A stretch of DNA of 64,000 nucleotides from LMUY01 sp964235495. GTDB taxonomy: Bacteria; Pseudomonadota; Alphaproteobacteria; Acetobacterales; Acetobacteraceae. The translations under genes were made by a program, and so were the position numbers. The stretch spans positions 1 to 64,000 of the forward strand of contig CAXSAX010000016.1 in NCBI GenBank assembly GCA_964235495.1. The letters run 5' to 3'. This document shows, piece by piece, positions 34,758-44,887 of this stretch (position 1 is the stretch's first letter; every line of letters starts with the position of its first letter). A model generated the notes under the pieces. The model was not told the DNA's origin. It worked only from the letters and a program-made list of their open reading frames with translations, and searched no databases.

Positions 34758-35996
34758 TCAGTCGGCATCCTCCCGCGCCGGCTGCGCGACCAGTTCCGCG
34801 CGGCTGACGTAGCTGCGGGTGGCTGGGATGGTGCAGCCGCCGCGGGCAAGCTGCAGCTGCCATACCATCAAGCCGAGCCGGCGGAATGCCAGCTCGCTGC
34901 CGGTCAGGTAGAACTCGAACATGCGGCAGAAACGCTCGTCATACAGCGCCGCCGCATCAGCCCGGCGGGCGGCAAAGCGGTGCTGCCAGTGGCGCAGGGT
35001 TTCGGCGTAGTGTTCCCGCAGCACCTCCAGGTCCGCCGCATCCAAGCCGCTGCGCTCCGCTGCGGGAAACACCTCGGACAGTGCTGGCGAGTAGCCGCCA
35101 GGAAAGATGTAGCGCGCGAGCCACGGGTTAGTGCTGGCGGGCCCGCGGGAGCGGCCTATGGCGTGCACCAGCGCAACGCCGCCGGGCGCCAGCAGATCAT
35201 GGATGCGGGCGAAGAACGTGTTGTAGTGGTTCACGCCGACATGCTCGAACATGCCGACCGACACCACCCGGTCGAACGGCCCTGCCAGCGCCGGGTCGCG
35301 GTAGTCGAGCAGTTCGAAGCGCACCTGGTGGCTCAGACCCGCGGCAGCGGCCCGGCTGCGGGCGCGGGCCAATTGCTCGGTGCTGAGAGTGATGCCAAAC
35401 ACCTGCGCGCCGTGGTCCCGCGCCAGGCTAAGCGCCAGGCCTCCCCAGCCGCAGCCGATGTCCAGCACCCGTAAGCCTGGCTGATCGAGCAGCAACTTGG
35501 CTGCGATATGGCGCTTTTTGGCGTCCTGCGCCTCATCCAGGGTTTCCGTGCCGGTCGGGAAGTAGGCGCAGGAGTATTGCCAGTCTGCATCCAAGAACAG
35601 GGCGTAAAGCCGGTCATCCAGGTCGTAGTGCGCTACGTTGCGGCGTGCGCGGGCGGTGGGGTTATACTGTTGCAAGCGGCGCAGCAGGCGGCGGGCATAG
35701 CCATGCACGGCGACGCCCGGATGCATGCCTGACCCGGTGACATTGGTCACCAGCACATCCAGCAGATCATGCAGGGTGCAGGCGAGGGGGGCGAAGCTGC
35801 CATCCATGTAAGCCTCGCCCAACGCGAGGGCCGGGTCGCTGACCAAGCGGCGCAAGGTGCGCGTGGTGCGTATGTCTGCACCCGCCTCCGGCCCGGCTGA
35901 CCCGCTGTAGGTGACGGACCGGCCATCCGGGTAGCGGACGTTCAGGCGGCCTTTGGTGATGAAGCGCCGTAGGATGGCATGGAGTATTGCTTGCAC
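34758..35996 (-). CDS. cfa: Cyclopropane-fatty-acyl-phospholipid synthase
   Basis: A 412-residue SAM-dependent enzyme that cyclopropanates unsaturated acyl chains of membrane lipids. Motif I is VLDIGCGWGGLAL; family motifs are FGITLSTEQ, SVGMFEHVGVNHYNTFF and the C-terminal FYLTGSELAFR. No ATG lies near the expected N-terminus: GTG at 35996 with GAGG five bases upstream is preferred over TTG at 36023. Confidence 0.93.
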   Translation of the reverse strand: MQAILHAILRRFITKGRLNVRYPDGRSVTYSGSAGPEAGADIRTTRTLRRLVSDPALALGEAYMDGSFAPLACTLHDLLDVLVTNVTGSGMHPGVAVHGYARRLLRRLQQYNPTARARRNVAHYDLDDRLYALFLDADWQYSCAYFPTGTETLDEAQDAKKRHIAAKLLLDQPGLRVLDIGCGWGGLALSLARDHGAQVFGITLSTEQLARARSRAAAAGLSHQVRFELLDYRDPALAGPFDRVVSVGMFEHVGVNHYNTFFARIHDLLAPGGVALVHAIGRSRGPASTNPWLARYIFPGGYSPALSEVFPAAERSGLDAADLEVLREHYAETLRHWQHRFAARRADAAALYDERFCRMFEFYLTGSELAFRRLGLMVWQLQLARGGCTIPATRSYVSRAELVAQPAREDAD

Positions 35997-36061
35997 GCCA
36001 CCTCGCCCGGGCCAACCGTCCAAGGATGGACGGCAGGCCCAGCACCGTCAAAAGCGGCTCA

Positions 36062-36643
36062 TCAGTTCGGCAGGGTGCCCGGTTCGGCGCCAGGCTCGAA
36101 CAAGGCAGCAATCTCCTGGTCTGCCGCCGCGTCCTCGTCGTCAGCGCCCTGGCCGATGCGCTCGCCGCGGGCCTGCTTCTCGGCTTCTTCCGGGCTGCGG
36201 GCCACGTTGGCGATCACCGGAAGCGACACTTCCGGATGCAGGACGACGCGGACCGTGGACAGGCCCAGCATCTTGATCGGCTGGTCGAGCACCACCTGCG
36301 AGCGATTGATGGTCAACCCGCCCGCTACGCAGCCATCGGCGATGTCGCGGGCAGAGACGGAACCGTACAGGTTGCCGGAGTCGCTGGCCTGGCGGATGAT
36401 CACCACAGACATGTGGCCGATGCGCTCGGCCAGCCGCTCGGCTTCCTCGCGCCGGCGCAGGTTCTGCGCCTCCAACTGGGTCCGCTGGGTCTCGAACTGC
36501 TCGCGGTTCGACTTGTTGGCGCGCAACGCCATCTTTTGCGGCAGCAGGAAGTTGCGGGCGTAGCCAGGCTTGACGCGCACCACGTCGCCCATCTGGCCAA
36601 GCTTCTCGACCCTTTGCAGCAGGATCAGTTCAACGGCAGCCAT
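36062..36643 (-). CDS. rplI: 50S ribosomal protein L9
   Basis: A 193-residue protein with the L9 N-terminal domain (VELILLQRVEKLGQMGDVV, then VKPGYARNFLLPQ) that binds 23S rRNA, a central helix and a C-terminal globular domain. An acidic tail after about residue 160 (GADDEDAAADQE) makes it longer than the E. coli protein (149). It is the last gene of rpsF-rpsR-rplI. Confidence 0.96.
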   Translation of the reverse strand: MAAVELILLQRVEKLGQMGDVVRVKPGYARNFLLPQKMALRANKSNREQFETQRTQLEAQNLRRREEAERLAERIGHMSVVIIRQASDSGNLYGSVSARDIADGCVAGGLTINRSQVVLDQPIKMLGLSTVRVVLHPEVSLPVIANVARSPEEAEKQARGERIGQGADDEDAAADQEIAALFEPGAEPGTLPN

Positions 36644-36655
36644 GGCGGGTGCTCC

Positions 36656-36940
36656 TCAAGCCAGAATGTAAGGCAGCAGCGCCAGGAAGCGGGCGCGCTT
36701 GATGGCCTGGGCCAACTCGCGCTGCTTCTTCGCCGACACGGCGGTGATGCGGGATGGCACGATCTTGCCGCGCTCGCTCAGGAAGCGCGACAGCAGCCGC
36801 ACGTCCTTGTAGTCGATCTTCGGAGCATTGGGACCGGAGAACGGGCAGGACTTGCGGCGGCGATAAAACGGGCGCCGGGCGCCCACGGCCGAGCGGCGGC
36901 CGGCTGGGCTGACGTCCTCGCCGTTGATTGCTTCCGACAT
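36656..36940 (-). CDS. rpsR: 30S ribosomal protein S18
   Basis: A 94-residue S18. The core (CPFSGPNAPKIDYKDVRLL, GKIVPSRITAVSAKKQR, LAQAIKRARFLALLPY) is the standard sequence; the N-terminal 22 residues are variable. It lies between rpsF and rplI as in most bacteria and binds S6 in the 30S platform. Confidence 0.97.
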   Translation of the reverse strand: MSEAINGEDVSPAGRRSAVGARRPFYRRRKSCPFSGPNAPKIDYKDVRLLSRFLSERGKIVPSRITAVSAKKQRELAQAIKRARFLALLPYILA

Positions 36941-36943
36941 GGA

Positions 36944-37432
36944 TTATTCCTCCCCGCCTGGGTTGAAGCCGCCGCCGAACGCGGGCCGGTCCTCGCGGCT
37001 GAACTCGTCGCGGGCGCGGAACTCCTCACGGTCGTCAAAGCCACGCTTGCGCCCGCTCTCGAAACGTCCGGCGGGCTTCGGGCCGCGGAACGAGCGCTCA
37101 CGGTCGTCGGACTTGCGCGACAGGATGGAGGACGGCTCGTCGTTGATCTCCTCCACGCGGATGGTCATGAACCGCAGCACATCCTCGTTCAGGCCTAATT
37201 GGCGCTGCATCTCGTCGATAGTGGCGGGCTGCGCATTGAGGCCGAGGAGCATGTAGTGCCCCTTGCGGTTCTTCTTGATGCGGTAGGCGAGGGAGCGCAG
37301 GCCCCAGTACTCGCGCTTCTGCACCGCACCTCCATCGCCTTCGAGCTGGGCGGCAATGGTGTCCGCGACGCTCTCGACCTGCTGCTGCGTGACGTCGTTG
37401 CGTGCAATGAGCACGCATTCGTAGAGTGGCAT
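36944..37432 (-). CDS. rpsF: 30S ribosomal protein S6
   Basis: A 162-residue S6. The first 100 residues are the canonical fold (LYECVLIARNDVTQQQ, YWGLRSLAYRIKKNRKGHY, LNEDVLRFMTIRVEE). A charged tail of about 60 residues (rich in Arg, Asp, Glu, Gly) follows, as in other alphaproteobacteria. It is the first gene of the ribosomal operon; the region before it (37433-37612) is shared with the divergent fabD. Confidence 0.96.
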   Translation of the reverse strand: MPLYECVLIARNDVTQQQVESVADTIAAQLEGDGGAVQKREYWGLRSLAYRIKKNRKGHYMLLGLNAQPATIDEMQRQLGLNEDVLRFMTIRVEEINDEPSSILSRKSDDRERSFRGPKPAGRFESGRKRGFDDREEFRARDEFSREDRPAFGGGFNPGGEE

Positions 37433-37612
37433 GGATGGTCCCTATGGCTGGATCGGCCCGAAACGGGCATAGCCAGGGCACAGCCATTGCGCCCCGGCAG
37501 GGAAGCGGCGCTTGAACCACGACTCGGCCCAGCGCGCAAGGTGCTGCGGCCGATTTGACACATTCGGGGCGCAGCGTGGTAGTGCGCGACTGCAACCCCT
37601 GGATGCTTCGTC

Positions 37613-38557
37613 ATGCCCGTTCACGCCTTCATCTTTCCCGGCCAGGGCAGCCAGTTCGTCGGCATGGGCCGTGACCTGGCCGCTGCGTTCGCCCCCGCCC
37701 GCGAGGTGTTCCAGGAAGTGGACGACGCGCTCGGGCAGAGGCTGTCCAAGCTGATGTTCGAAGGCCCGGCCGAAGATTTGACGCTCACGGAAAACACCCA
37801 GCCGGCGCTGATGGCCGTCTCGCTGGCCGTGCTGCGGGTGCTGGAAGCCGAGGGCGGGTTGCCTTTGAAAAGCCGTGCCGTGCTGGTCGCGGGGCATTCG
37901 CTGGGGGAGTACAGCGCGCTGGCGGCGGCAGGCAGCCTGGGCGTCGCGGCCTGTGCGCGGCTGCTGCGGATACGTGGCGAGGCCATGCAGCGGGCCGTGC
38001 CCGCCGGGGTGGGCGCGATGGCGGCGTTGCTGGGCACGGAGTTGGAGGCGGTGCGCGCCATCTGCATCGAGGCGGCGGAGGGCGACGTGGTGGAGCCCGC
38101 CAACGACAATGGCGGCGGTCAAGTGGTGATCTCCGGCCATCGCGGCGCGGTGGAGCGGGCGGTGGAGGCGGCCAAGGCGCGCGGCATCAAGCGGGCAATG
38201 CTGCTGCCCGTGTCTGCCCCCTTCCACTGCGCCTTAATGGCCCCGGCAGCCGATGTGATGGCCGACGCCCTGGGCAACGCCGACATCGTGCCGCCTGCTG
38301 TGCCGCTGCTGGCCAACGTGTCCGCTGGCAAGGCCACCGACCCGGTGGCCATCCGCGCTCTGCTGGTGCAACAGGTGACGGGCACGGTGCGCTGGCGGGA
38401 GAGCATGATCGCGGCGATGGAACTGGGCGCAGACAGCTTCGTCGAGCTGGGGGCGGGCAAGGTGCTGACCGGGTTGCTGCGCCGGATCGCACCGGACGCA
38501 CGGGCCGCAGCGGCGGGAACGCCTGCGGAAATCGAAGTGGTGCTCCGCGCGTTGTAG
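37613..38557 (+). CDS. fabD: Malonyl-CoA:ACP transacylase
   Basis: A 314-residue enzyme of fatty acid synthesis that loads malonate onto ACP. Motifs are FPGQGSQFVGMG at the N-terminus, the nucleophile serine in GHSLGEYSAL, the RIRGEAMQRA arginine helix, and the catalytic His in APFHCALM. It stands alone from other fab genes here, divergent from rpsF. Confidence 0.95.
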   Translation: MPVHAFIFPGQGSQFVGMGRDLAAAFAPAREVFQEVDDALGQRLSKLMFEGPAEDLTLTENTQPALMAVSLAVLRVLEAEGGLPLKSRAVLVAGHSLGEYSALAAAGSLGVAACARLLRIRGEAMQRAVPAGVGAMAALLGTELEAVRAICIEAAEGDVVEPANDNGGGQVVISGHRGAVERAVEAAKARGIKRAMLLPVSAPFHCALMAPAADVMADALGNADIVPPAVPLLANVSAGKATDPVAIRALLVQQVTGTVRWRESMIAAMELGADSFVELGAGKVLTGLLRRIAPDARAAAAGTPAEIEVVLRAL

Positions 38558-38582
38558 CGCCACGATTCACCCGGAGCGCGTC

Positions 38583-38978
38583 ATGACGAGAAAGATCATT
38601 CTTGCTGCCCTGTTCGCAGCCAGCCTGGGCGGCTGCGTTGGCATCGAACGTGACAACGTGACTGACCGCGAGAACCTGCTTTCCGCTGGCGGTTTCAGGG
38701 TGTTGCCGGCAAACACGCCAGAGCGGCAAACCGAGTTGGCCAAGCTGCCGCCCAACCGCGTCGTGCAGCAGATCGTGGGCGAGCACGTGTCCTACCTGTA
38801 TGCCGACCCACTCGTGTGCCACTGCCTCTATGCCGGCGGGCAGGACGCATTCGGCCGCTACCAGTCCCTGCTGCAACAGCGTCGGATCGCGTCGGACCAG
38901 CTGCTGGCCTCGGAGCAGAACCAGGATTTCGGGTTCGGCTATGGCGCGTTCGGTGGGTTCGGGCCGGGGTTCTACTGA
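38583..38978 (+). CDS. Hypothetical lipoprotein
   Basis: A 131-residue protein with a lipoprotein signal (MTRKIILAALFAASLGGC, lipobox LGGC). The mature part has a short conserved-looking core (VSYLYADPLVCHCLYAGGQ) with a C-H-C motif and a Gly/Phe-rich tail (GFGYGAFGGFGPGFY). No family was recognised. It follows fabD by 25 bp. Confidence 0.7.
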   Translation: MTRKIILAALFAASLGGCVGIERDNVTDRENLLSAGGFRVLPANTPERQTELAKLPPNRVVQQIVGEHVSYLYADPLVCHCLYAGGQDAFGRYQSLLQQRRIASDQLLASEQNQDFGFGYGAFGGFGPGFY

Positions 38979-39119
38979 TATAGCCGGGTGTGCAACGATA
39001 TAATTGCAAGCTGTTCGTCAATATTTGATCCTGCCCGCGCAATCAAGCTCAAGCATACGCTCACTCATCATTGAGCCAAGGAAACTGGCAACTAAGCCGA
39101 AGAGCAGGCCTTACCCACG

Positions 39120-39138
39120 CTCAGTCACCGTGACTGAG
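39120..39138. promoter_or_regulatory. Perfect 9+1+9 inverted repeat before the DUF892 gene
   Basis: CTCAGTCAC, one base, GTGACTGAG form a perfect inverted repeat. It is directly followed by AAAGGA (39139-39144) and the ATG at 39151. A protein bound here, or the RNA hairpin itself, would cover the ribosome-binding site, so it is a candidate operator or translational control element. Confidence 0.65.
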
Positions 39139-39150
39139 AAAGGAATTCCA

Positions 39151-39624
39151 ATGGCCGATCAAGAACTCAAGATGCTGGTTTCCCAGGGCCTGCAAGCGAT
39201 GAAGGCTGGCGGCGAAGTGGCGAAGAAGGCCACTGCCGACATCGAGAAGGACGCAAGCCACCCAGATCTGAAGGCTGCCCTGCAAGCCGGCAACAAGACA
39301 TCCGAGCAGTGGGCGCAACGCATCACCCAGGCGATGCAAGAGGCTTCGGGCGCGCAGGATGAGGGCAATCCCATCCTTGAGGCGCACTTCCGGGTGAGCC
39401 AGAAGATTCGTCAGAAGGCGCCGGACAGCAAAACGCGGGACCTCGGCATCGTCGCCGCGGGCCAGCTGGCGCTGCACTACTGGATCGCCTCGTTCGGCAC
39501 CTTGCGCACCTATGCCTCCCAGGCGGGCATGGCCCAGACCGAGCAATCCATGCAGAAGTGCCTGGATGAGGCCAAGCAGGCCGACCAGCAGCACACCAAG
39601 ATCGCTGAAGCCTTGCTGGGCTAA
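39151..39624 (+). CDS. DUF892 ferritin-like protein (YciE/YciF type)
   Basis: A 157-residue all-helical protein of the DUF892 family (four-helix ferritin-like; YciF, YciE). Visible helices: QELKMLVSQGLQAMKAGG, SEQWAQRITQAMQEAS, LGIVAAGQLALHYWIASFG and QKCLDEAKQADQQHTKIA. Carboxylate and histidine residues in helices 2-4 could bind a di-iron centre, but the usual E-x-x-H pairs are incomplete. The family is induced by stress. The ATG with AAAGGA and the perfect inverted repeat upstream suggest tight control. Confidence 0.75.
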   Translation: MADQELKMLVSQGLQAMKAGGEVAKKATADIEKDASHPDLKAALQAGNKTSEQWAQRITQAMQEASGAQDEGNPILEAHFRVSQKIRQKAPDSKTRDLGIVAAGQLALHYWIASFGTLRTYASQAGMAQTEQSMQKCLDEAKQADQQHTKIAEALLG

Positions 39625-39665
39625 GCAGGCCACGGGCTGTGGGCGGCCTTGCGGCCGTCCACAGC

Positions 39666-41717
<2,052 letters not shown>

Positions 41718-41757
41718 GGCAGCACTCCATCCTTGCGGGCGGCGCAGCGCAAGCCCC

Positions 41758-42405
41758 TCAGCGCCGCAGCCGTTGCGCGGAGGCGCTTCGCCGGCGCTCC
41801 CATCCGGCGCGCTCCAGTTCCGGGCTGTTCGCCTCGGTTTGCGCCGTTCCGAGGCAGAGATAAGCGACCAGCGTCCACTCCGCCGGCACGTCCAGCGCGT
41901 GGGTGATCGCCGCCGGGTCCAGGATGGACACCCAGCCCACTCCCAGCCCGGCCGCCCGCGCCGCCAGCCAAAGCGTGTGGACCGCCATCACGGCGGAGTA
42001 GGCCGCCATCTCCGGCATGGTGCGCCGGCCGAGTGCGTGGCCTTGCGACGGGTCAGATTCGGCAAATACGGCCAGATGGCACGGCGCTTCGTCCAGCCCG
42101 GCGAGCTTGAGCCGGCCGTAAAGCGCGGCACGGGGACCGTCCTGCTCGGCCATGGCCTGGGCATTGCAGGCGAGAAAGCTGGCGCGCACGGCGGCCCGAC
42201 GCGCGCGGTCCTCAACGGTGACGAAGCGCCAGGGTTGGCTCAGGCCGACGGAAGGGGCGAGAGCGGCGATGTCCAGCAGGCGGTCCAGCAAGGCGGCGGG
42301 CACCGGGTCGGGGCGGAAATGGCGCACGTCCCGCCGCCAGCGGAACAGGTCGGCGAGTTGCGATTGAAAGGCCGGGGTGAAGGAGGGTGACGTCACGCCA
42401 GTCAA
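41758..42405 (-). CDS. bluB: 5,6-dimethylbenzimidazole synthase BluB
   Basis: A 215-residue flavin-destroying nitroreductase-fold enzyme that makes the lower ligand of vitamin B12. Motifs are FRWRRDVRHFRPDPVP, LAPSVGLSQPWRFVTV, and AARAAGLGVGWVSILDP. The start is uncertain: TTG at 42405 or GTG at 42396; there is no ATG close to the expected N-terminus. No other cobalamin gene lies in the window. Confidence 0.9.
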   Translation of the reverse strand: MTGVTSPSFTPAFQSQLADLFRWRRDVRHFRPDPVPAALLDRLLDIAALAPSVGLSQPWRFVTVEDRARRAAVRASFLACNAQAMAEQDGPRAALYGRLKLAGLDEAPCHLAVFAESDPSQGHALGRRTMPEMAAYSAVMAVHTLWLAARAAGLGVGWVSILDPAAITHALDVPAEWTLVAYLCLGTAQTEANSPELERAGWERRRSASAQRLRR

Positions 42406-43158
42406 GCTAGATGGGGCATATCTGGCCGATTTCCGGCTGTCTGGCGCCTGCCGCCTGCGGCAGCGGTCCCGATAGAGCCGATCAAGGTATGCAGTTCCAA
42501 AGCGTGCCTGAAGTTAAGTGTCATCTTCTCGCCATTACAGATGTCTTGCGCAAACCGCGCGTAGGGTTCACCGACCTTCGCGAGCGGCCTGTCAATCCAG
42601 CGGCAGCAGGCGGGTCTGGTGCCTCGGACGGCACGGTTGCCAGATACAAGTCGCCCGCCTGGAAGCCTTAGGGATGGCCACCCCGCAGCCTTGCCGAGCC
42701 TCCGGTTCCTGAAACCTCGAATACCAAGGGCGTTGCTCCGGAACGGTCGCCATCCATCTCGGCTGACAGCATGCACCCGCTGTGGAACCTCGCCCGGACC
42801 GCGAGGTCGTCGGCTTGACGCACACGGGCATAATAGCGACGTTCAGGCTGCGGATGAAGTCACTCGCGTTGCCGCAGCCTTCATCGACGGCGAACGCTTT
42901 TCCAGCCACGCGGGCAGTTTCCACATTGCTTGCAGCCAAAGCGGCGAGCGTGATGCCAGAAAGCGCCTTGATGGCAGGCATGTGGGAGGGCTTGGCCCAA
43001 CTCCGGATCGCGGACGGTGAACATCGACGGAGGCCGGCCAGCGCTTTGCAACCGCAGGAAGCAGCCAGCCTGCAATCCGATGCCCTGCCGCATTCAGCGT
43101 AGGACGGTGCGACGGCCCGCACTAGCCGCCCGGGTTAGGTGTGCTACAGCACCCCGCC
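42406..43158. other. 753-bp stretch without a convincing gene
   Basis: Between bluB and accA several short open frames exist on both strands, the longest on the minus strand at 42592-43122, but none has a family signature, a good ribosome-binding site or host-like codon use. The sequence is somewhat lower in GC than its neighbours. It may contain a decayed gene or mobile-element remnant; I could not identify one. Confidence 0.5.
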
Positions 43159-44115
43159 ATGCGTTCGTTCCTGGACTTCGAGAAACCTATCGCCGAGCTG
43201 GAAGCCAAGATCGGCGAGCTGCAGCAGATGCAGGAGCCCGGCGGCATCAACATCGCCGAGGAGATTGCCCGGCTCGCCGACAAGGTGGATCGCCAGTTGC
43301 GCGGCACCTACGCGCGCCTCACCCCTTGGCAGAAAGCCCAGGTCGCTCGCCACCCGGACCGGCCCAAGGCGCTGGCCTATCTGCACGCCCTCATCACCGA
43401 CTTCACGCCCCTCGCCGGAGACCGGGCTTTCGCCGAGGACGCCGCGATCGTGGGTGGGTTGGGCCGGTTCGACGGGCGGCCCGTAGTGGTCATCGGCACT
43501 GAGAAGGGCACGGACACCGACAGCCGGGTCCGCCACAATTTCGGCATGGCCAAGCCGGAGGGCTATCGCAAGGCGCGCCGCCTGCTGGAACTTGCCGGGC
43601 GGTTCGGCCTGCCGGTGCTGACCTTCGTCGATACCGCCGGCGCCTTTCCTGGCATCGAGGCGGAGGCGCGCGGCCAGGCGGAGGCCATCGCCCGCTCCGT
43701 CGAGGCCTGCCTCGACGCACCGGTGCCGATCATCGCCACTATCATCGGCGAGGGCGGCTCCGGCGGCGCCATCGCGCTCGCCACCGGAGACCGCGTGCTG
43801 ATGCTGGAGCATGCGATCTACTCCGTCATCTCTCCGGAAGGCTGTGCCTCCATCCTGTGGCGGGACGCAGCCCAGGCGCCGTTGGCGGCCGAAGCGCTGC
43901 GGCTGACGGCGGAGGATTTACGCGGGCTGCGCCTGATCGATGCCGTGGTGGCCGAGCCGCTGGGCGGGGCGCATCGGGATGCCGCCGCCGCCATCGCCAT
44001 GGTGGGGGATGCGGTGCGCTCGGCGCTGGCCGAGCTGGCCGGGCTGGACAGCCCCACCCTGCTGCTGCGCCGGCGAGAGAAGTTCCTCGCCATGGGCCGC
44101 GAAGGCCTCGGCTGA
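43159..44115 (+). CDS. accA: Acetyl-CoA carboxylase, carboxyltransferase subunit alpha
   Basis: A 318-residue subunit that, with AccD, transfers CO2 from biotin to acetyl-CoA in fatty acid synthesis. The N-terminus (FLDFEKPIAELEAKIGELQ) is canonical. The crotonase-like core has VVVIGTEKGTDTD, GFGMAKPEGYRKA-like sequence (FGMAKPEGYRKARR), FVDTAGAFPGIEAEARGQ, GEGGSGGAIALATGDRV and the C-terminal EHAIYSVISPEGCASILW. Confidence 0.96.
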   Translation: MRSFLDFEKPIAELEAKIGELQQMQEPGGINIAEEIARLADKVDRQLRGTYARLTPWQKAQVARHPDRPKALAYLHALITDFTPLAGDRAFAEDAAIVGGLGRFDGRPVVVIGTEKGTDTDSRVRHNFGMAKPEGYRKARRLLELAGRFGLPVLTFVDTAGAFPGIEAEARGQAEAIARSVEACLDAPVPIIATIIGEGGSGGAIALATGDRVLMLEHAIYSVISPEGCASILWRDAAQAPLAAEALRLTAEDLRGLRLIDAVVAEPLGGAHRDAAAAIAMVGDAVRSALAELAGLDSPTLLLRRREKFLAMGREGLG

Positions 44116-44117
44116 GA

Positions 44118-44372
44118 TCAGGACCGCAGGGCGTAGCCGCGTGCTGCCATGCAGGCCAGTATCTGATCGTGCTCCAGCTTGTCCGAGGCGAATGCGGCGG
44201 CGAAAGCCGAGGTTGGCGAGGCGTTGGCCTTGCGGGTCAGCGCAGAGTCCACGTCCTTGTGGCAGCGCAGCAGGTCCGCCCGGTAGCGTGGTGCGGCGTG
44301 GTTTCCCGCCAACGGCGGGTCATAAGCAGCGCACCCGGCAAGCAGCAGGGCGAGGGCGAGTGGGCGGATCAT
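44118..44372 (-). CDS. Small hypothetical lipoprotein
   Basis: An 84-residue protein with signal MIRPLALALLLAGC and lipobox LAGC. The mature part contains two cysteines (LLRCHKDVD, ILACMAARGY); the C-x-x-x-R-G-Y end (CMAARGY) is common in small proteobacterial lipoproteins. The start is head to head with the next gene, overlapping by two bases. Confidence 0.7.
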   Translation of the reverse strand: MIRPLALALLLAGCAAYDPPLAGNHAAPRYRADLLRCHKDVDSALTRKANASPTSAFAAAFASDKLEHDQILACMAARGYALRS

Positions 44373-44868
44373 GGTGTCTCCGGTTGGGATGAGGAGCGCG
44401 GCCCTGGGGCTGGGCGCGTGCGGTGCGGCGGCGGCCTGGCTACTATGGCAGCAACTGGCGGCAGAGATCGCGCCGCCGCCGGGGGGCGCCAGCCTGTCCG
44501 TGCGGCTGGGGTTGGCATGCGCGTTCCTGCTGCCGCCGGCCGGCCTGCTATGGGCCATGCTGCTGGTGCGCATGGCAGCCGAGTTTGCGAACCATCCTGG
44601 CCTGGCGGCGGCGAGCCGACCCGTGGTGGCGGATAGCGCGATCCACCTGCTGGTGTTCGCCGTGGCGCTGCTGGCGCTGGCAGCGGAGCTGGATGCGGTG
44701 CGGATGCCGGCCGCGTTGGCGCTGGCCGCGGTGTTCACGGTGGGACGGGTGGCGTTCTGGGCGGGTGCACTGGTTTTGTCGGTCGGCGGCGCGTTCGGCA
44801 CGGCAGTCACGCTGGCCGCCACCGCGGGCGCGCTGGGCTGGGCTGCCGCAGTGTCGTTCGGCCAGTGA
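44371..44868 (+). CDS. MAPEG-like integral membrane protein
   Basis: A 165-residue protein with four hydrophobic segments. The pattern (R-x-x-x-E-F-x-N-H-P-x-L in loop 2, G-R-V-A-F-W at segment 4) fits the MAPEG superfamily of membrane glutathione/eicosanoid enzymes, though weakly. The start may be the ATG at 44371 or at 44389; both lack a clear ribosome-binding site. With the earlier start, it overlaps the divergent lipoprotein start. Confidence 0.6.
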   Translation: MVSPVGMRSAALGLGACGAAAAWLLWQQLAAEIAPPPGGASLSVRLGLACAFLLPPAGLLWAMLLVRMAAEFANHPGLAAASRPVVADSAIHLLVFAVALLALAAELDAVRMPAALALAAVFTVGRVAFWAGALVLSVGGAFGTAVTLAATAGALGWAAAVSFGQ

Positions 44869-44887
44869 CATGACGGCGCCGGGCCCT

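Noticed and set aside
42592..43122. A 176-codon minus-strand frame considered as a transposase remnant
   Set aside because: No DDE residues, terminal repeats or family phrases were found, and composition is like that of the competing frames.
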